Assembly: GCF_001484605.1 (NCBI RefSeq)
Contig: NZ_CP013747.1
Coordinates: forward strand, 4,092,001 to 4,156,000
Direction: 5' to 3'
Source: Pseudarthrobacter sulfonivorans
GTDB lineage: Bacteria; Actinomycetota; Actinomycetes; Actinomycetales; Micrococcaceae
Length of the DNA stretch: 64,000 nt
A program made the translations under genes and the position numbers. Below, piece after piece: positions 54,548-63,059 of the stretch (its first letter is position 1; every line of letters begins with the position of its first letter). Under the pieces are notes generated by a model that was not told where the DNA came from, did no database searches, and worked only from the letters and a program-made list of their open reading frames with translations.

Positions 54548-55354
54548 ATGACTGCTGCGCATCCTGATCCCCACTCTGATCCGGTGGTGCACGCCGGGCC
54601 GGTTCCTGCCTTGTCCATCCGCGGCCTCGCCAAGCGTTTCGGCGGAAAAATCGCCGTGGACGGCATCAGCCTCGACGTCCCGGCAGGTTCATTCTTTGGC
54701 ATCGTGGGGCCCAACGGCGCCGGCAAGACCACCACGTTGTCGATGGCCACCGGCCTGCTGCGGCCCGACTTCGGGACAGCCGTTGTCCACGGGGTGGACG
54801 TCTGGGCCCGGCCGCTGGAGGCCAAGAAGCTGATGGGCATCCTCCCTGACGGTGTCCGCCTCTTTGACCGGCTCACCGGCGAACAGCTGGTCACCTACGC
54901 CGGGCTGCTGCGTGGCATGGACAAAGACGTGGTGGCCTCCCGCGTGGGGGAGCTGTTGTCCGCCCTGGACCTCAGCGAGGACGCCGGGACCCTCGTGGTG
55001 GACTATTCGGCCGGCATGACAAAAAAGATCGCTCTCGCCTCGGCCTTGATCCACGCCCCGCGGCTGCTGGTGCTCGATGAACCCTTCGAGTCCGTGGATC
55101 CCGTCTCGGCGGCCAACATCCGGTCCATCCTGGACAGTTATGTAGCCTCCGGCGGGACGGTGATCGTCTCGAGCCACGTTATGGACCTGGTCCAGCGTAT
55201 GTGCGACCACGTCGCCGTGGTGGCGGCCGGAAGGCTCCTCGCCACCGGGACCGTGGACGAAGTCCGCGCCGGGGCAACGCTGGAAGAAAGGTTTGTCCAG
55301 CTCGTCGGCGGACGCAACCACACGGAAGGCCTGGAATGGTTGCGCACCTCCTAA
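54548..55354 (+). CDS. ABC transporter ATP-binding protein (export type)
   Basis: This 268-residue ATPase has Walker A GPNGAGKT (54-61), Walker B LLVLDEP (172-178) and the switch His in VIVSSHVMDLVQ. The signature motif is unusual: VDYSAGMTKKIALA (about 151-164) has YSAGM where LSGGQ is expected, as in some actinobacterial export ATPases of the DrrA/CcmA-like type. It is coupled with the permease by a 19-base overlap. Substrate unknown. Confidence 0.88.
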   Translation: MTAAHPDPHSDPVVHAGPVPALSIRGLAKRFGGKIAVDGISLDVPAGSFFGIVGPNGAGKTTTLSMATGLLRPDFGTAVVHGVDVWARPLEAKKLMGILPDGVRLFDRLTGEQLVTYAGLLRGMDKDVVASRVGELLSALDLSEDAGTLVVDYSAGMTKKIALASALIHAPRLLVLDEPFESVDPVSAANIRSILDSYVASGGTVIVSSHVMDLVQRMCDHVAVVAAGRLLATGTVDEVRAGATLEERFVQLVGGRNHTEGLEWLRTS

Positions 55355-56907
55355 GGCTCAAACTGACCCTGCTGCGGAACGGCCTTCGCCGCAGCCCCTG
55401 GCAGCTTGTCGGCCTGGCGTTCGGCGGTCTCTATGCCTTGGGGCTGGTGGGGGTAGTGGTCGTGGCACTTATCCTGCTGCGCACTGCAGACCCCGAACTG
55501 GCCCAGACGGTTGTGGTGCTTGGTGGTTCAGCGGCCCTCCTCGGCTGGGGCCTCATTCCGGTGGTCGCGTCCGCCGCAGACCTGACCCTGGACCCTGCCC
55601 GCTTCACCACCTCCGCCATCCCCATGCGCCAACTGCTCACGGGGCTGGCCCTCGGCGGGCTGATCGGCATCCCCGGCCTGGCCACCGCGCTCGCAGCGCT
55701 CGCCACCGTGTGGACCTGGGCCCGTGGCCCCCTTCCCGCGGTTGCCGCACTGGTGGGTGCCGCCGTCGGCGTTCTGACCTGTATTGTCCTGTCCAAAGTG
55801 GTCACCACCGCTACCGCCAGCCTGGCGTCGTCGCGCCGGTTCAAGGATGTCAGCGCCATCGCATTTATGGTCCCGCTGGTCCTGATGGGCCCGATCGTCG
55901 CTGGCGTCGGCAGGGGCATCACCGCCTCGACGGGTTTCCTGCCGGAGCTGGCTGCCACCTTGTCCTGGACGCCACTTGGTGCCGCGTGGTCCCTCGGTGG
56001 TGATGTTGCGGTTGGCCGCCCGGGAGCGGCCGCACTGAAACTCGTGATCGCCGCAGCAACCCTCGCAGTCCTGTCCTGGTGCTGGAAACTGCTCCTTGAA
56101 CGGGCCCTGGTCAACCCGCCCTACGCCGGCAGCGGGAGCCGCAAGGGTGGCAAACTTGGGCTGTTCGACCTGCTGCCGGCCACACCGGCCGGTGCAGTAA
56201 CAGCGCGGGCGCTGACCTACTGGCTGCGCGATCCCCGCTATTCCGGTTCCCTGGTGGTGGTCCCGCTGCTCCCCATCCTGCTGGTCTTCCAGGGCAGCCA
56301 GTCCGGTGACTACGGAGTACTGGCGGTGGCTGCCCCGCTGGCTGCCTTCCTGCTGGCCTGGTCCATCTCAGCGGACGTCTCCTATGACAACACGGCATTC
56401 GCGCTGCATGTGGCCACGGGTGTCCGCGGTGTGGACGACCGGCTGGGCAGGGCGTTGGCCTGCCTGGCTTTTGCCCTGCCCGTGGTGCTGATCTTTGCAG
56501 TGGGCCAGTACTTCTTTACCGGCAGCTGGTCGGAACTGCCCGGCCAGTTGGGCTTGAGCCTGGGCATCCTCTTCACCGGGCTTGGCTTGTCGTCCGTGGT
56601 GTCGGCACGCTATACGGTGGCCGTCCCGTTGCCCGGGGACAGCCCGTTCAAGAAACCCCCGGGCAACGTAGGGCAGACCCTGGTGGTGCAGTTTGCCGGC
56701 ATGGGCGTCCTGAGCCTGCTGGTCCTGCCCGAGGTGGGCCTGCTCATCGCGCAGCTGGTCACGGGGAATGCCATGTTCGGGTGGGCCAACCTGGCCGTCG
56801 GCCTGATGCTGGGACTGGCGCTGTTTGGTGCGGGCATTCGGCTGGGTGGAAAGTGGCTTGATGCCCGCGGACCCGAACTGCTGGCCCAACTGACCGTCAA
56901 CCGCTGA
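55336..56907 (+). CDS. ABC transporter permease (ABC-2-like)
   Basis: This 523-residue polytopic protein has roughly 12 hydrophobic helices, starting with LKLTLLRNGLRRSPWQLVGLAFGGLYALGLVGVVVVALIL. It has no soluble domain of note. It resembles large permeases paired with a single ATPase. ATG 55336, with AAGG ten bases upstream, lies inside the end of the ATPase gene. A long open frame from 55201 is antisense-like and rejected. Function is unknown. Confidence 0.85.
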   Translation: MVAHLLRLKLTLLRNGLRRSPWQLVGLAFGGLYALGLVGVVVVALILLRTADPELAQTVVVLGGSAALLGWGLIPVVASAADLTLDPARFTTSAIPMRQLLTGLALGGLIGIPGLATALAALATVWTWARGPLPAVAALVGAAVGVLTCIVLSKVVTTATASLASSRRFKDVSAIAFMVPLVLMGPIVAGVGRGITASTGFLPELAATLSWTPLGAAWSLGGDVAVGRPGAAALKLVIAAATLAVLSWCWKLLLERALVNPPYAGSGSRKGGKLGLFDLLPATPAGAVTARALTYWLRDPRYSGSLVVVPLLPILLVFQGSQSGDYGVLAVAAPLAAFLLAWSISADVSYDNTAFALHVATGVRGVDDRLGRALACLAFALPVVLIFAVGQYFFTGSWSELPGQLGLSLGILFTGLGLSSVVSARYTVAVPLPGDSPFKKPPGNVGQTLVVQFAGMGVLSLLVLPEVGLLIAQLVTGNAMFGWANLAVGLMLGLALFGAGIRLGGKWLDARGPELLAQLTVNR

Positions 56908-56951
56908 CTCCGTAACGCACCAGACGTAAAGCACCAGAAAGGCGGCCGGAC

Positions 56952-57734
56952 ATGGAAGTTGTCATCCTCCAGGGCAGCAAGCAGATCGGACAGCTCGTCG
57001 CCGATGCCATCGAGGCCCTGCTCCGGCGAAAGCCCACCGCCGTACTGGGCCTCGCCACCGGGTCATCGCCACTGCCGGTGTACGACGAGCTGGCGGCGCG
57101 GCACCAGCGTGACGGGCTGGACTTCAGCAATGCCCATGCCTTTGCCCTGGACGAATACGTGGGGCTGGACCACGGGCATCCGGAGTCCTACCGGGAAGTC
57201 ATCCGGCGGGAATTCACCAGCCGGGTCAACATCGCCGAAGGCAACGTCCATACGCCTGACGGGGCGGCCGCGGACCTGCCTGCGGCCTGTTCCGCCTACG
57301 AGGAGGCCATGCGGGCAGCGGGCGGCGTGGACCTGCAGCTCCTGGGCGTGGGTACGGATGGCCACATCGGCTTCAACGAGCCCGGTTCCTCGCTCGCATC
57401 CCGGACCCGCATCAAAACGCTGATCGAGCAGACGCGCCGGGACAACGCCAGATTCTTTGGCAGCCTGGCAGAGGTGCCGCACCATGTGGTGACCCAGGGG
57501 CTGGGCACCATCCTCGAGGCCCGGCACGTTGTCCTCATCGCTACCGGGGCACAGAAGGCACCGGCCGTCCGCGACTTTGTGGAGGGGCCCGTCGCCGCCA
57601 TCTGCCCGGCCTCGGTCCTCCAGTTCCACCCGCACGCCACCATCCTGGTGGATGAGGCCGCGGCGTCGTCGCTGAAGCTCGCCGACTTCTACCGGCACAC
57701 GTACGATCACAAGCCTGCCTGGCAGGGTCTGTAA
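56952..57734 (+). CDS. nagB: Glucosamine-6-phosphate deaminase
   Basis: This 260-residue enzyme converts GlcN6P to Fru6P and ammonia. It has VLGLATGSSPLPVYDEL (about 31-47), FALDEYVGL (catalytic Asp, about 67-75), GVGTDGHIGFNEPGSS (about 133-148) and VTQGLGTIL. Length is typical. AAAGGCGG precedes the ATG. No nagA or transporter lies next to it. The stop region is tandemly duplicated. Confidence 0.96.
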   Translation: MEVVILQGSKQIGQLVADAIEALLRRKPTAVLGLATGSSPLPVYDELAARHQRDGLDFSNAHAFALDEYVGLDHGHPESYREVIRREFTSRVNIAEGNVHTPDGAAADLPAACSAYEEAMRAAGGVDLQLLGVGTDGHIGFNEPGSSLASRTRIKTLIEQTRRDNARFFGSLAEVPHHVVTQGLGTILEARHVVLIATGAQKAPAVRDFVEGPVAAICPASVLQFHPHATILVDEAAASSLKLADFYRHTYDHKPAWQGL

Positions 57735-57753
57735 TTCCAGGGGCTGTAATTCC
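57729..57753 (+). repeat. Tandem duplication of the nagB stop-codon region
   Basis: CTGTAATTCC occurs at 57729-57738 (with the TAA stop) and 57744-57753, a period of 15 bases, so the second TAA is in the same frame. Confidence 0.8.
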
Positions 57754-57867
57754 GGCCACACACCACGGGCGGGTGCGTAGCGGCGTTGCGCGGAACGGCC
57801 GACGGCGGCGGGTGCGGTGCATGCAAAACGGTCCTCCCGCCGTCGAACGTCCTCCGTCCTGGGACGC

Positions 57868-57873
57868 TAAGAT
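57868..57873 (+). promoter_or_regulatory. Leaderless promoter -10 element of the DUF3039 gene
   Basis: TAAGAT is followed by seven bases and the ATG at 57881. Confidence 0.5.
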
Positions 57874-57880
57874 GGATGCC

Positions 57881-58213
57881 ATGACTAGCATGACGGACCC
57901 TCTCGAAAACGACCCGATGCGCGAGCTTTCCGGGGCTGGAACGTCCACGGCAACCATCGAGCGCGAAGAGCTGCGCCAGGAAGTGGAGCCGGGTGACCGG
58001 GAACGCTTCTCGCACTATGTGCGCAAGGAAAAAATCATGGAATCCGCGCTGACGGGTGATCCTGTCATTGCCCTGTGCGGCAAAGTGTGGACGCCGGGCC
58101 GGGATCCGCAGAAGTTCCCGGTGTGCCCCATGTGCAAAGAGGTTTATGACGGCCTCCGCCCGGGCAACGACGGCGGCAAGGGTCCCGGAGGGGACTCGGG
58201 CAACAACAAGTAG
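57881..58213 (+). CDS. DUF3039 domain protein
   Basis: This 110-residue protein has the DUF3039 core: RFSHYVRKEKIMESALTG followed by ALCGKVWTPGRDPQKFPVCPMCKEVYDGL. The cysteines (ALCGK...CPMC) suggest a small zinc-binding fold. A Gly/Asp/Asn-rich tail ends the protein. It overlaps the helicase gene by one base (TAGTG), so the two proteins are probably made together. The function is unknown. Confidence 0.85.
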   Translation: MTSMTDPLENDPMRELSGAGTSTATIEREELRQEVEPGDRERFSHYVRKEKIMESALTGDPVIALCGKVWTPGRDPQKFPVCPMCKEVYDGLRPGNDGGKGPGGDSGNNK

Positions 58214-59997
58214 TGACGGAGACGCTCTTTGGCGGCCCCACCCTGCCACCGGCTTATCCGGAACGCGCAGCCTGGGGAACCGCCCAAAAACTCCGTGCCT
58301 GGCAGCAGCAAGCCCTTGACCTCTACTTCAGGACCGATCCCCGCGACTTCCTGGCCGTAGCAACTCCCGGCGCCGGTAAGACCACCTTCGCGCTGCGCGT
58401 GGCCTCCATGCTCATCGAATCAGGGGCGGTCAACCGCGTCACCATCGTGGCGCCCACGGACCACCTGAAACGGCAGTGGGCCGACGCCGCTGCCAAGGTG
58501 GGCATCGCCATCGACCCCAACTTCAAGAACTCCGACGGCCAGCACGGCCGCGGTTTTGTTGGCGTCGCTGTTACATACGCGCAGGTGGCCAGCAAACCCA
58601 TGCTGCACCGCGCCAAGACCGAGGCCGCCCGCACGCTGGTGATCCTTGACGAGATCCACCACGGCGGCGAAGCCCTGTCCTGGGGCGACGGCCTCCGCGA
58701 AGCGTTTGACCCTGCGGCACGGCGGCTCTCCCTGACTGGTACGCCGTTCCGCTCCGATACCTCGCCCATCCCGTTTGTTGAATACGCGCAGGACAAGGAC
58801 GGCATCCGGCGCTCGAAAGCGGACTACACCTACGGCTACGGCAATGCCCTGCGTGACCACGTGGTGCGCCCGGTCATGTTCATGGCCTACTCGGGCCAGA
58901 TGCGGTGGCGCACCAGTGCCGGCGAGGAAATGGCGGCCTCCCTGGGCGAGTCCGCGGTCACCAAGGACATCACGTCGCAGGCGTGGCGGACGGCGCTGAA
59001 CCCGGCCGGGGAATGGATTCCCGCTGTCCTGGCGGGGGCGGACAAACGCCTCAGCGAAGTGCGCCGCACCGTTCCGGACGCCGGCGGGCTGGTCATCGCC
59101 ACGGACCACGAGGATGCCAGGGCCTATGCCGGGCAGCTGAAAAGGATCACCGGCGAATCGCCCACCGTGATCCTTTCCGACGACGCCAAGGCCTCCAGCA
59201 AGATCGAGGAATTCACCGTGAGCGAGAAACGGTGGATGGTGGCCGTCCGCATGGTGTCAGAAGGCGTGGACGTGCCCCGGCTCTCCGTCGGCGTCTATGC
59301 GACGTCCACCTCGACGCCGCTGTTCTTCGCCCAGGCCGTGGGCCGCTTTGTGCGCGCCCGGAAACGCGGCGAAACGGCCTCGGTCTTCCTGCCGTCCGTG
59401 CCGACGCTGATGGCCCTGGCCAACTCGATGGAGGCCGAACGCGACCACGCGCTGGACCGCCCCGAGAAAGAGGACAGCGACGGCCTGTTCAATCCCGAGG
59501 ACTCGCTGATGGAAGAGGCCAACCGGGAGGACAAGGCGTCCGACAGCCTTACCAAGGGCAAGTTCGAGGCCCTCGACTCGCAGGCGTCCTTCGACCGGGT
59601 ATTGTTCGACGGCGGCGAGTTCGGCACCGGGGGAGAAGTGGGCTCGGAGGACGAACTGGATTTCCTGGGCATCCCCGGACTGCTGGATGCCGAGCAGGTG
59701 GGGACGCTGCTGCGGCAGCGCCAGCACGAACAGCTCAACCGCAAGAACCGGCGCGCACCGGCAGCCGAGCCGGCCGCCGCGGCGCCGGCCATTCCGGACC
59801 ACCGGATGCTGATGGACCTGCGCAACGAACTGGCCAAGAACGTGGCGGCCTGGTCGGCGCGGACCGGGACCCCGCACGGTGTGGTGCACACGAAGCTGCG
59901 GACCGTCTGCGGCGGCCCTCCGGTGGCCCAGGCGAACGAGGAACAGCTTCAGTCCAGGCTGCGGAAGCTCCAGGACTGGTTCATCGGCCGGAAGTAG
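58213..59997 (+). CDS. DEAD/DEAH-box helicase (superfamily 2)
   Basis: This 594-residue SF2 helicase has motif I ATPGAGKTT (50-58), motif II DEIHH (146-150), motif III SLTGTPFRS (about 174-182) and motif VI QAVGRFVRARKRG (about 377-389). The C-terminal third (about 420-594) is acidic and Ala-rich with a conserved-looking final helical segment (RNELAKNVAAWSARTGTPHGVVHTKLR). It lacks a nuclease domain. The pairing with DUF3039 suggests a joint role in nucleic-acid handling; the substrate is unknown. GTG start, one-base overlap. Confidence 0.9.
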   Translation: MTETLFGGPTLPPAYPERAAWGTAQKLRAWQQQALDLYFRTDPRDFLAVATPGAGKTTFALRVASMLIESGAVNRVTIVAPTDHLKRQWADAAAKVGIAIDPNFKNSDGQHGRGFVGVAVTYAQVASKPMLHRAKTEAARTLVILDEIHHGGEALSWGDGLREAFDPAARRLSLTGTPFRSDTSPIPFVEYAQDKDGIRRSKADYTYGYGNALRDHVVRPVMFMAYSGQMRWRTSAGEEMAASLGESAVTKDITSQAWRTALNPAGEWIPAVLAGADKRLSEVRRTVPDAGGLVIATDHEDARAYAGQLKRITGESPTVILSDDAKASSKIEEFTVSEKRWMVAVRMVSEGVDVPRLSVGVYATSTSTPLFFAQAVGRFVRARKRGETASVFLPSVPTLMALANSMEAERDHALDRPEKEDSDGLFNPEDSLMEEANREDKASDSLTKGKFEALDSQASFDRVLFDGGEFGTGGEVGSEDELDFLGIPGLLDAEQVGTLLRQRQHEQLNRKNRRAPAAEPAAAAPAIPDHRMLMDLRNELAKNVAAWSARTGTPHGVVHTKLRTVCGGPPVAQANEEQLQSRLRKLQDWFIGRK

Positions 59998-60000
59998 TAC

Positions 60001-60633
60001 TTACGCGACTTCGACGCCGCCCAGCTCCATTTCGGCGACGGCATCCTCCAGGTCCTCGGCAATGCCGGCGGTGAGTGAGCGGATGACCGTGACGGAGTAG
60101 CCGGCCTGGACCGCGTCCAGCGAGGTGGCCATCACGCAGAAGTCGGTGGCGATCCCTACCACTACAACGTCCTCCACGTCGTGGCTTTGCAGCCAGTCGT
60201 CCAGTCCGATGGCGTTGTCCGCGGGTGCGTAGGCTTCTGCGTCAGCGGGCATGGCGCCCGGCTGGCGTTCCCCAGTGGGGACGGCATCCTCAGGTGCCAG
60301 CAGGCCCTCAAAGCCGGAGTACGCCGCGGCGAACTGGCCCTTCTGGAAGTAGGCCTGGATGTATTCGCTGTCCAGGTCCGGATGGAGTTCTGCGCCGCGA
60401 GTGCCGGCCACGCAGTGCCGCGGCCAGCTGTCCTTGTGATCGGGCGTGTCGGAAAAATGCGCGCCGGGATCGATGTGCCAGTCCTGCGTGGCAACAATGT
60501 GGTCGAACTCGTTGTGATGGGCGTCCACGTACTCGCTGATGGCTCCGGCAACATCGGCACCGCCGGCCACGGCCAGGGAGCCGCCCTCGCAGAAGTCGTT
60601 CTGGACGTCAACGATGATCAGGGCGCGGGACAT
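60001..60633 (-). CDS. pncA: Nicotinamidase (isochorismatase-fold)
   Basis: This 210-residue amidohydrolase turns nicotinamide into nicotinate. The catalytic triad is visible: Asp9 (LIIVDVQNDF), Lys98 (FQKGQ) and Cys166 (GIATDFCVMAT). Metal ligands lie in QDWHIDPGAHF (50-60). It directly follows pncB with a 1-base ATGA overlap, giving a salvage pathway nicotinamide to nicotinate to NaMN. The next gene downstream is convergent, only three bases away. Confidence 0.93.
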   Translation of the reverse strand: MSRALIIVDVQNDFCEGGSLAVAGGADVAGAISEYVDAHHNEFDHIVATQDWHIDPGAHFSDTPDHKDSWPRHCVAGTRGAELHPDLDSEYIQAYFQKGQFAAAYSGFEGLLAPEDAVPTGERQPGAMPADAEAYAPADNAIGLDDWLQSHDVEDVVVVGIATDFCVMATSLDAVQAGYSVTVIRSLTAGIAEDLEDAVAEMELGGVEVA

Positions 60634-61961
60634 CAGTTCTCCTCGTAGATGGTGGGGATGGCAGGCTCGCCGCGCTGCAGGCGGTTGACGACGCCGGGCA
60701 GTTCGGCCATGGTGTCCGCGTGCCGTTGGCGGGCGCGGACCACACCCTCGTGTCCGGTCCAGCCCGGCAGCAGCTCGCCGTTCTTCATAAACTGCTGAAG
60801 CAGCGGCCGGTCGTTGCCGTCGTCTTCGGGGCGGTGGCCAATGCCCACAATTTCCTGGGTGGCCACCCCCCGCTCGTTGAGCTTGCGCAGCGCGTACTTC
60901 CGGCCGCCCATGCTGGTTTTGTTCTTGGCGGTTTTTGCCACGGAGACGAAATTGCCGGCGTCGTCGGTGCGGCTGACGAGCTTGTAGACCATGCTCGCTG
61001 TGGGTGCACCGGAACCGGTGACCAGCGAGGTGCCCACACCGTAGGAATCCACCGGGGCGGACTGCAGCGCGGCGATGGCGAACTCGTCCAGGTCCGAGGT
61101 GACCACGATCTTGGTGTTCACGTTGCCAAGCTCGTCCAGGAGGCGCCGGACCCATTGGGCCTGGGCCACGAGGTCGCCGGAGTCCAGCCGGACGCCCCCC
61201 AGCTTGGGCCCCGCCAACTCGACGGCGGCACGCACCGCTGCTTCGACGTCGTACGTGTCCACGAGCAGCGAGGTGCCGGGTCCGAGGGAGGCGATCTGCG
61301 CCTTAAAGGCTTCCCGCTCAGTGTCGTGGAGGAGCGTGAAGGAGTGCGCGGCGGTCCCTACCGTTTTGATGCCGTACCGGAAGCCGGCCTCGAGGTTGGA
61401 GGTGCTGTCGAACCCGGCAATGACGGCGGCGCGGGCTGCCGCGACTGCCGATTCCTCGTGGGTCCGCCGGGATCCCATTTCGATGCAGGGCCGGTTGCCG
61501 GCAGCGGTGATCATGCGGGATGCGGCGGAAGCGATGGCACTGTCATGGTTCAGGACCGAGAGCAGGTAGGTTTCCAGCATGCAGGCTTCGGCAAACGTTG
61601 ATTCGACAATCAGGATGGGGGAGTTGGGGAAGTACGCCTCGCCCTCCGGGTAGCCCCAGATGTCACCGGAAAAGCGGTAGTTCGCCAGGTAGTCCAGGGT
61701 GTCCTGGTTGACCACGCCGGTCCGCCCCAGGAAGTCCAGCTCGGCTTCGCCGAACCGGAAGTCGGCGATGCCTTCCAGCAGGCGGCCCGTTCCCGCCACA
61801 ATCCCGTACCGCCGGCCGTCCGGCAGGCGCCGGGCAAAAGCCTCGAAGACGGACCTGCGGTGTGCGGCGCCCGAGTGCAGGGACGCCTGCAGCATGGTCA
61901 GCTCGTAGTGGTCTGTGTAAAAGGACGTGCGGGGATGGTCCCAGCTGGCGGAGGTACTCAC
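60633..61961 (-). CDS. pncB: Nicotinate phosphoribosyltransferase
   Basis: This 442-residue enzyme makes nicotinate mononucleotide. The N-terminal TSFYTDHYELTMLQ (about 12-25), the GxR motif region around MGSRRTHEESA (about 175), GGVRLDSGDLVAQAQ (about 255) and GVGTSLVTG (about 318) are family hallmarks. GTG 61961 is chosen because TAGAGT lies seven bases upstream and the resulting N-terminus (STSASWDHPRTSFYTDHYEL) matches the family; upstream ATGs at 61982 or 61988 add a few residues. The start is 38 bases from the divergent clpS start. Confidence 0.95.
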   Translation of the reverse strand: MSTSASWDHPRTSFYTDHYELTMLQASLHSGAAHRRSVFEAFARRLPDGRRYGIVAGTGRLLEGIADFRFGEAELDFLGRTGVVNQDTLDYLANYRFSGDIWGYPEGEAYFPNSPILIVESTFAEACMLETYLLSVLNHDSAIASAASRMITAAGNRPCIEMGSRRTHEESAVAAARAAVIAGFDSTSNLEAGFRYGIKTVGTAAHSFTLLHDTEREAFKAQIASLGPGTSLLVDTYDVEAAVRAAVELAGPKLGGVRLDSGDLVAQAQWVRRLLDELGNVNTKIVVTSDLDEFAIAALQSAPVDSYGVGTSLVTGSGAPTASMVYKLVSRTDDAGNFVSVAKTAKNKTSMGGRKYALRKLNERGVATQEIVGIGHRPEDDGNDRPLLQQFMKNGELLPGWTGHEGVVRARQRHADTMAELPGVVNRLQRGEPAIPTIYEEN

Positions 61962-61968
61962 AAAATTC

Positions 61969-61993
61969 ACTCTAGTGTGCATCCCCATAGAAT
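61969..61993. promoter_or_regulatory. Face-to-face leaderless promoters of pncB and clpS
   Basis: On the minus strand TAGAGT (61969-61974) is seven bases from the pncB GTG. On the plus strand TAGAAT (61988-61993) is six bases from the clpS ATG. The -35 of clpS (ATTCAC near 61965-61970) overlaps the pncB -10, so the promoters should compete. Confidence 0.55.
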
Positions 61994-61999
61994 GGACAG

Positions 62000-62392
62000 A
62001 TGACCTTAAGCGTTGCGCTCGGCCCTGATACACAGGAGGGCACCCGGACCGGGACAGAGGCGTCCACGGACTCCCTGACCGCCCCGGACATCCCTTGGAA
62101 CCTGGTGATCTGGAACGATCCCGTCAACCTGATGAGTTACGTCAGCTATGTCTTCCAAAGCTACTTCGGCTACGCCGAGTCCAAAGCCAACAAGCTGATG
62201 ATGGAAGTCCACAAAAAGGGCCGGTCCATTGTTGCCCACGGCAGCAAGGAACAGGTTGAGCGGCATGCCGTGGCCATGCACGGCTTCGGCCTCTGGGCCA
62301 CCGTGGAGAGGGCCTCCGGCGGGAATGGTGGAAGCTCCAAAAACTCAGGAAAATCCGGCGGGTCCGGGCAGGGCAAGGGGAAACGTGGCTAA
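62000..62392 (+). CDS. clpS: ATP-dependent Clp protease adaptor
   Basis: This 130-residue N-end-rule adaptor has the core WNLVIWNDPVNLMSYVSYVFQSYFGY (about 33-58), KANKLMMEVHKKGRSIVAHGSKEQVERHAVAMHGFGLWATVE. It has an N-terminal Thr/Asp-rich extension of about 30 residues and a Gly/Ser/Lys-rich tail. It recognises substrates for ClpAP/ClpCP. The tail overlaps the GTG of the DUF2017 gene by 8 bases. Confidence 0.94.
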   Translation: MTLSVALGPDTQEGTRTGTEASTDSLTAPDIPWNLVIWNDPVNLMSYVSYVFQSYFGYAESKANKLMMEVHKKGRSIVAHGSKEQVERHAVAMHGFGLWATVERASGGNGGSSKNSGKSGGSGQGKGKRG

Positions 62393-62951
62393 GGCATTCA
62401 AATACGGGCTCAAGGGCATCACCGGGTTCCTGGAACCCGCCGAACGGGAACTGCTCCGCAGCCTGATCGATGACGTCATCTCCATGCTCCAGCCGGCCGA
62501 ACACACCAGCCAGGATCCGCTGGCCGCCCTGATCGGACTGGATATGGACGTCCAGGAACCGACGGACCGTGCCGTTAAGCGGTTGCTGCCCAACGTGATG
62601 AAGAACGACGACGGCGCGTCCCTGGAGTTCCGCCAGCTCACCGAGCGCTCGTTGCGGGAAACCAAGATCGGCGCGCTGCGCGCCGCCGCCCTGGACCTGG
62701 ACAGGGATGAAGTGGTCCTCACCGCCGAAGGGGCAAGGTTCTGGTCCATGGCCCTGAACGATGTGCGCCTGGTGCTGGCGGAACGCCTGGATATCCGGGA
62801 TGAAGAGGACGCCGAACACGTGCACCTGATGCAGGACTGGTCCCAGGCCGAGGACGTGGAAAGTTACCTCGCCCTGGTGTACAACTTCACCACGTGGCTG
62901 CAGGAATCACTGGTCCAGGCGATGCTCCAGTCCCTGGACTCACGGGGCTGA
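62385..62951 (+). CDS. DUF2017 domain protein
   Basis: This 188-residue helical protein has the family core GITGFLEPAERELLRSLIDDVISML (about 10-34), RLLPNVMKNDDGASLEFRQLTERSLRETK and the C-terminal LVYNFTTWLQESLVQAML. It always follows clpS in actinobacteria, which suggests a role in ClpS-dependent turnover, but none has been shown to my knowledge. GTG 62385, inside the clpS end, gives the usual N-terminus MAKAFKYG. Confidence 0.88.
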   Translation: MAKAFKYGLKGITGFLEPAERELLRSLIDDVISMLQPAEHTSQDPLAALIGLDMDVQEPTDRAVKRLLPNVMKNDDGASLEFRQLTERSLRETKIGALRAAALDLDRDEVVLTAEGARFWSMALNDVRLVLAERLDIRDEEDAEHVHLMQDWSQAEDVESYLALVYNFTTWLQESLVQAMLQSLDSRG

Positions 62952-63044
62952 ACTGCTGTCCTGTTCCGGGATTCGACCGCCAATGTGACAAATTTGACAT
63001 GAGTCGGGCGCCACAATGTGATGGCTGCGGCCCCGGGGAAGACC

Positions 63045-63050
63045 TATCCT
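63045..63050 (+). promoter_or_regulatory. Candidate -10 element of murI
   Basis: TATCCT is nine bases upstream of the ATG at 63060. TTGACA at 62994-62999 is a possible -35 of a different promoter (next to TGTGAT at 63017). Confidence 0.35.
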
Positions 63051-63059
63051 CGAATAATC

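Noticed and set aside
62994..63022. TTGACA/TGTGAT promoter for murI
   Set aside because: The -35 is perfect but the -10 lacks the TAnnnT form; TATCCT nearer the start is at least as likely.
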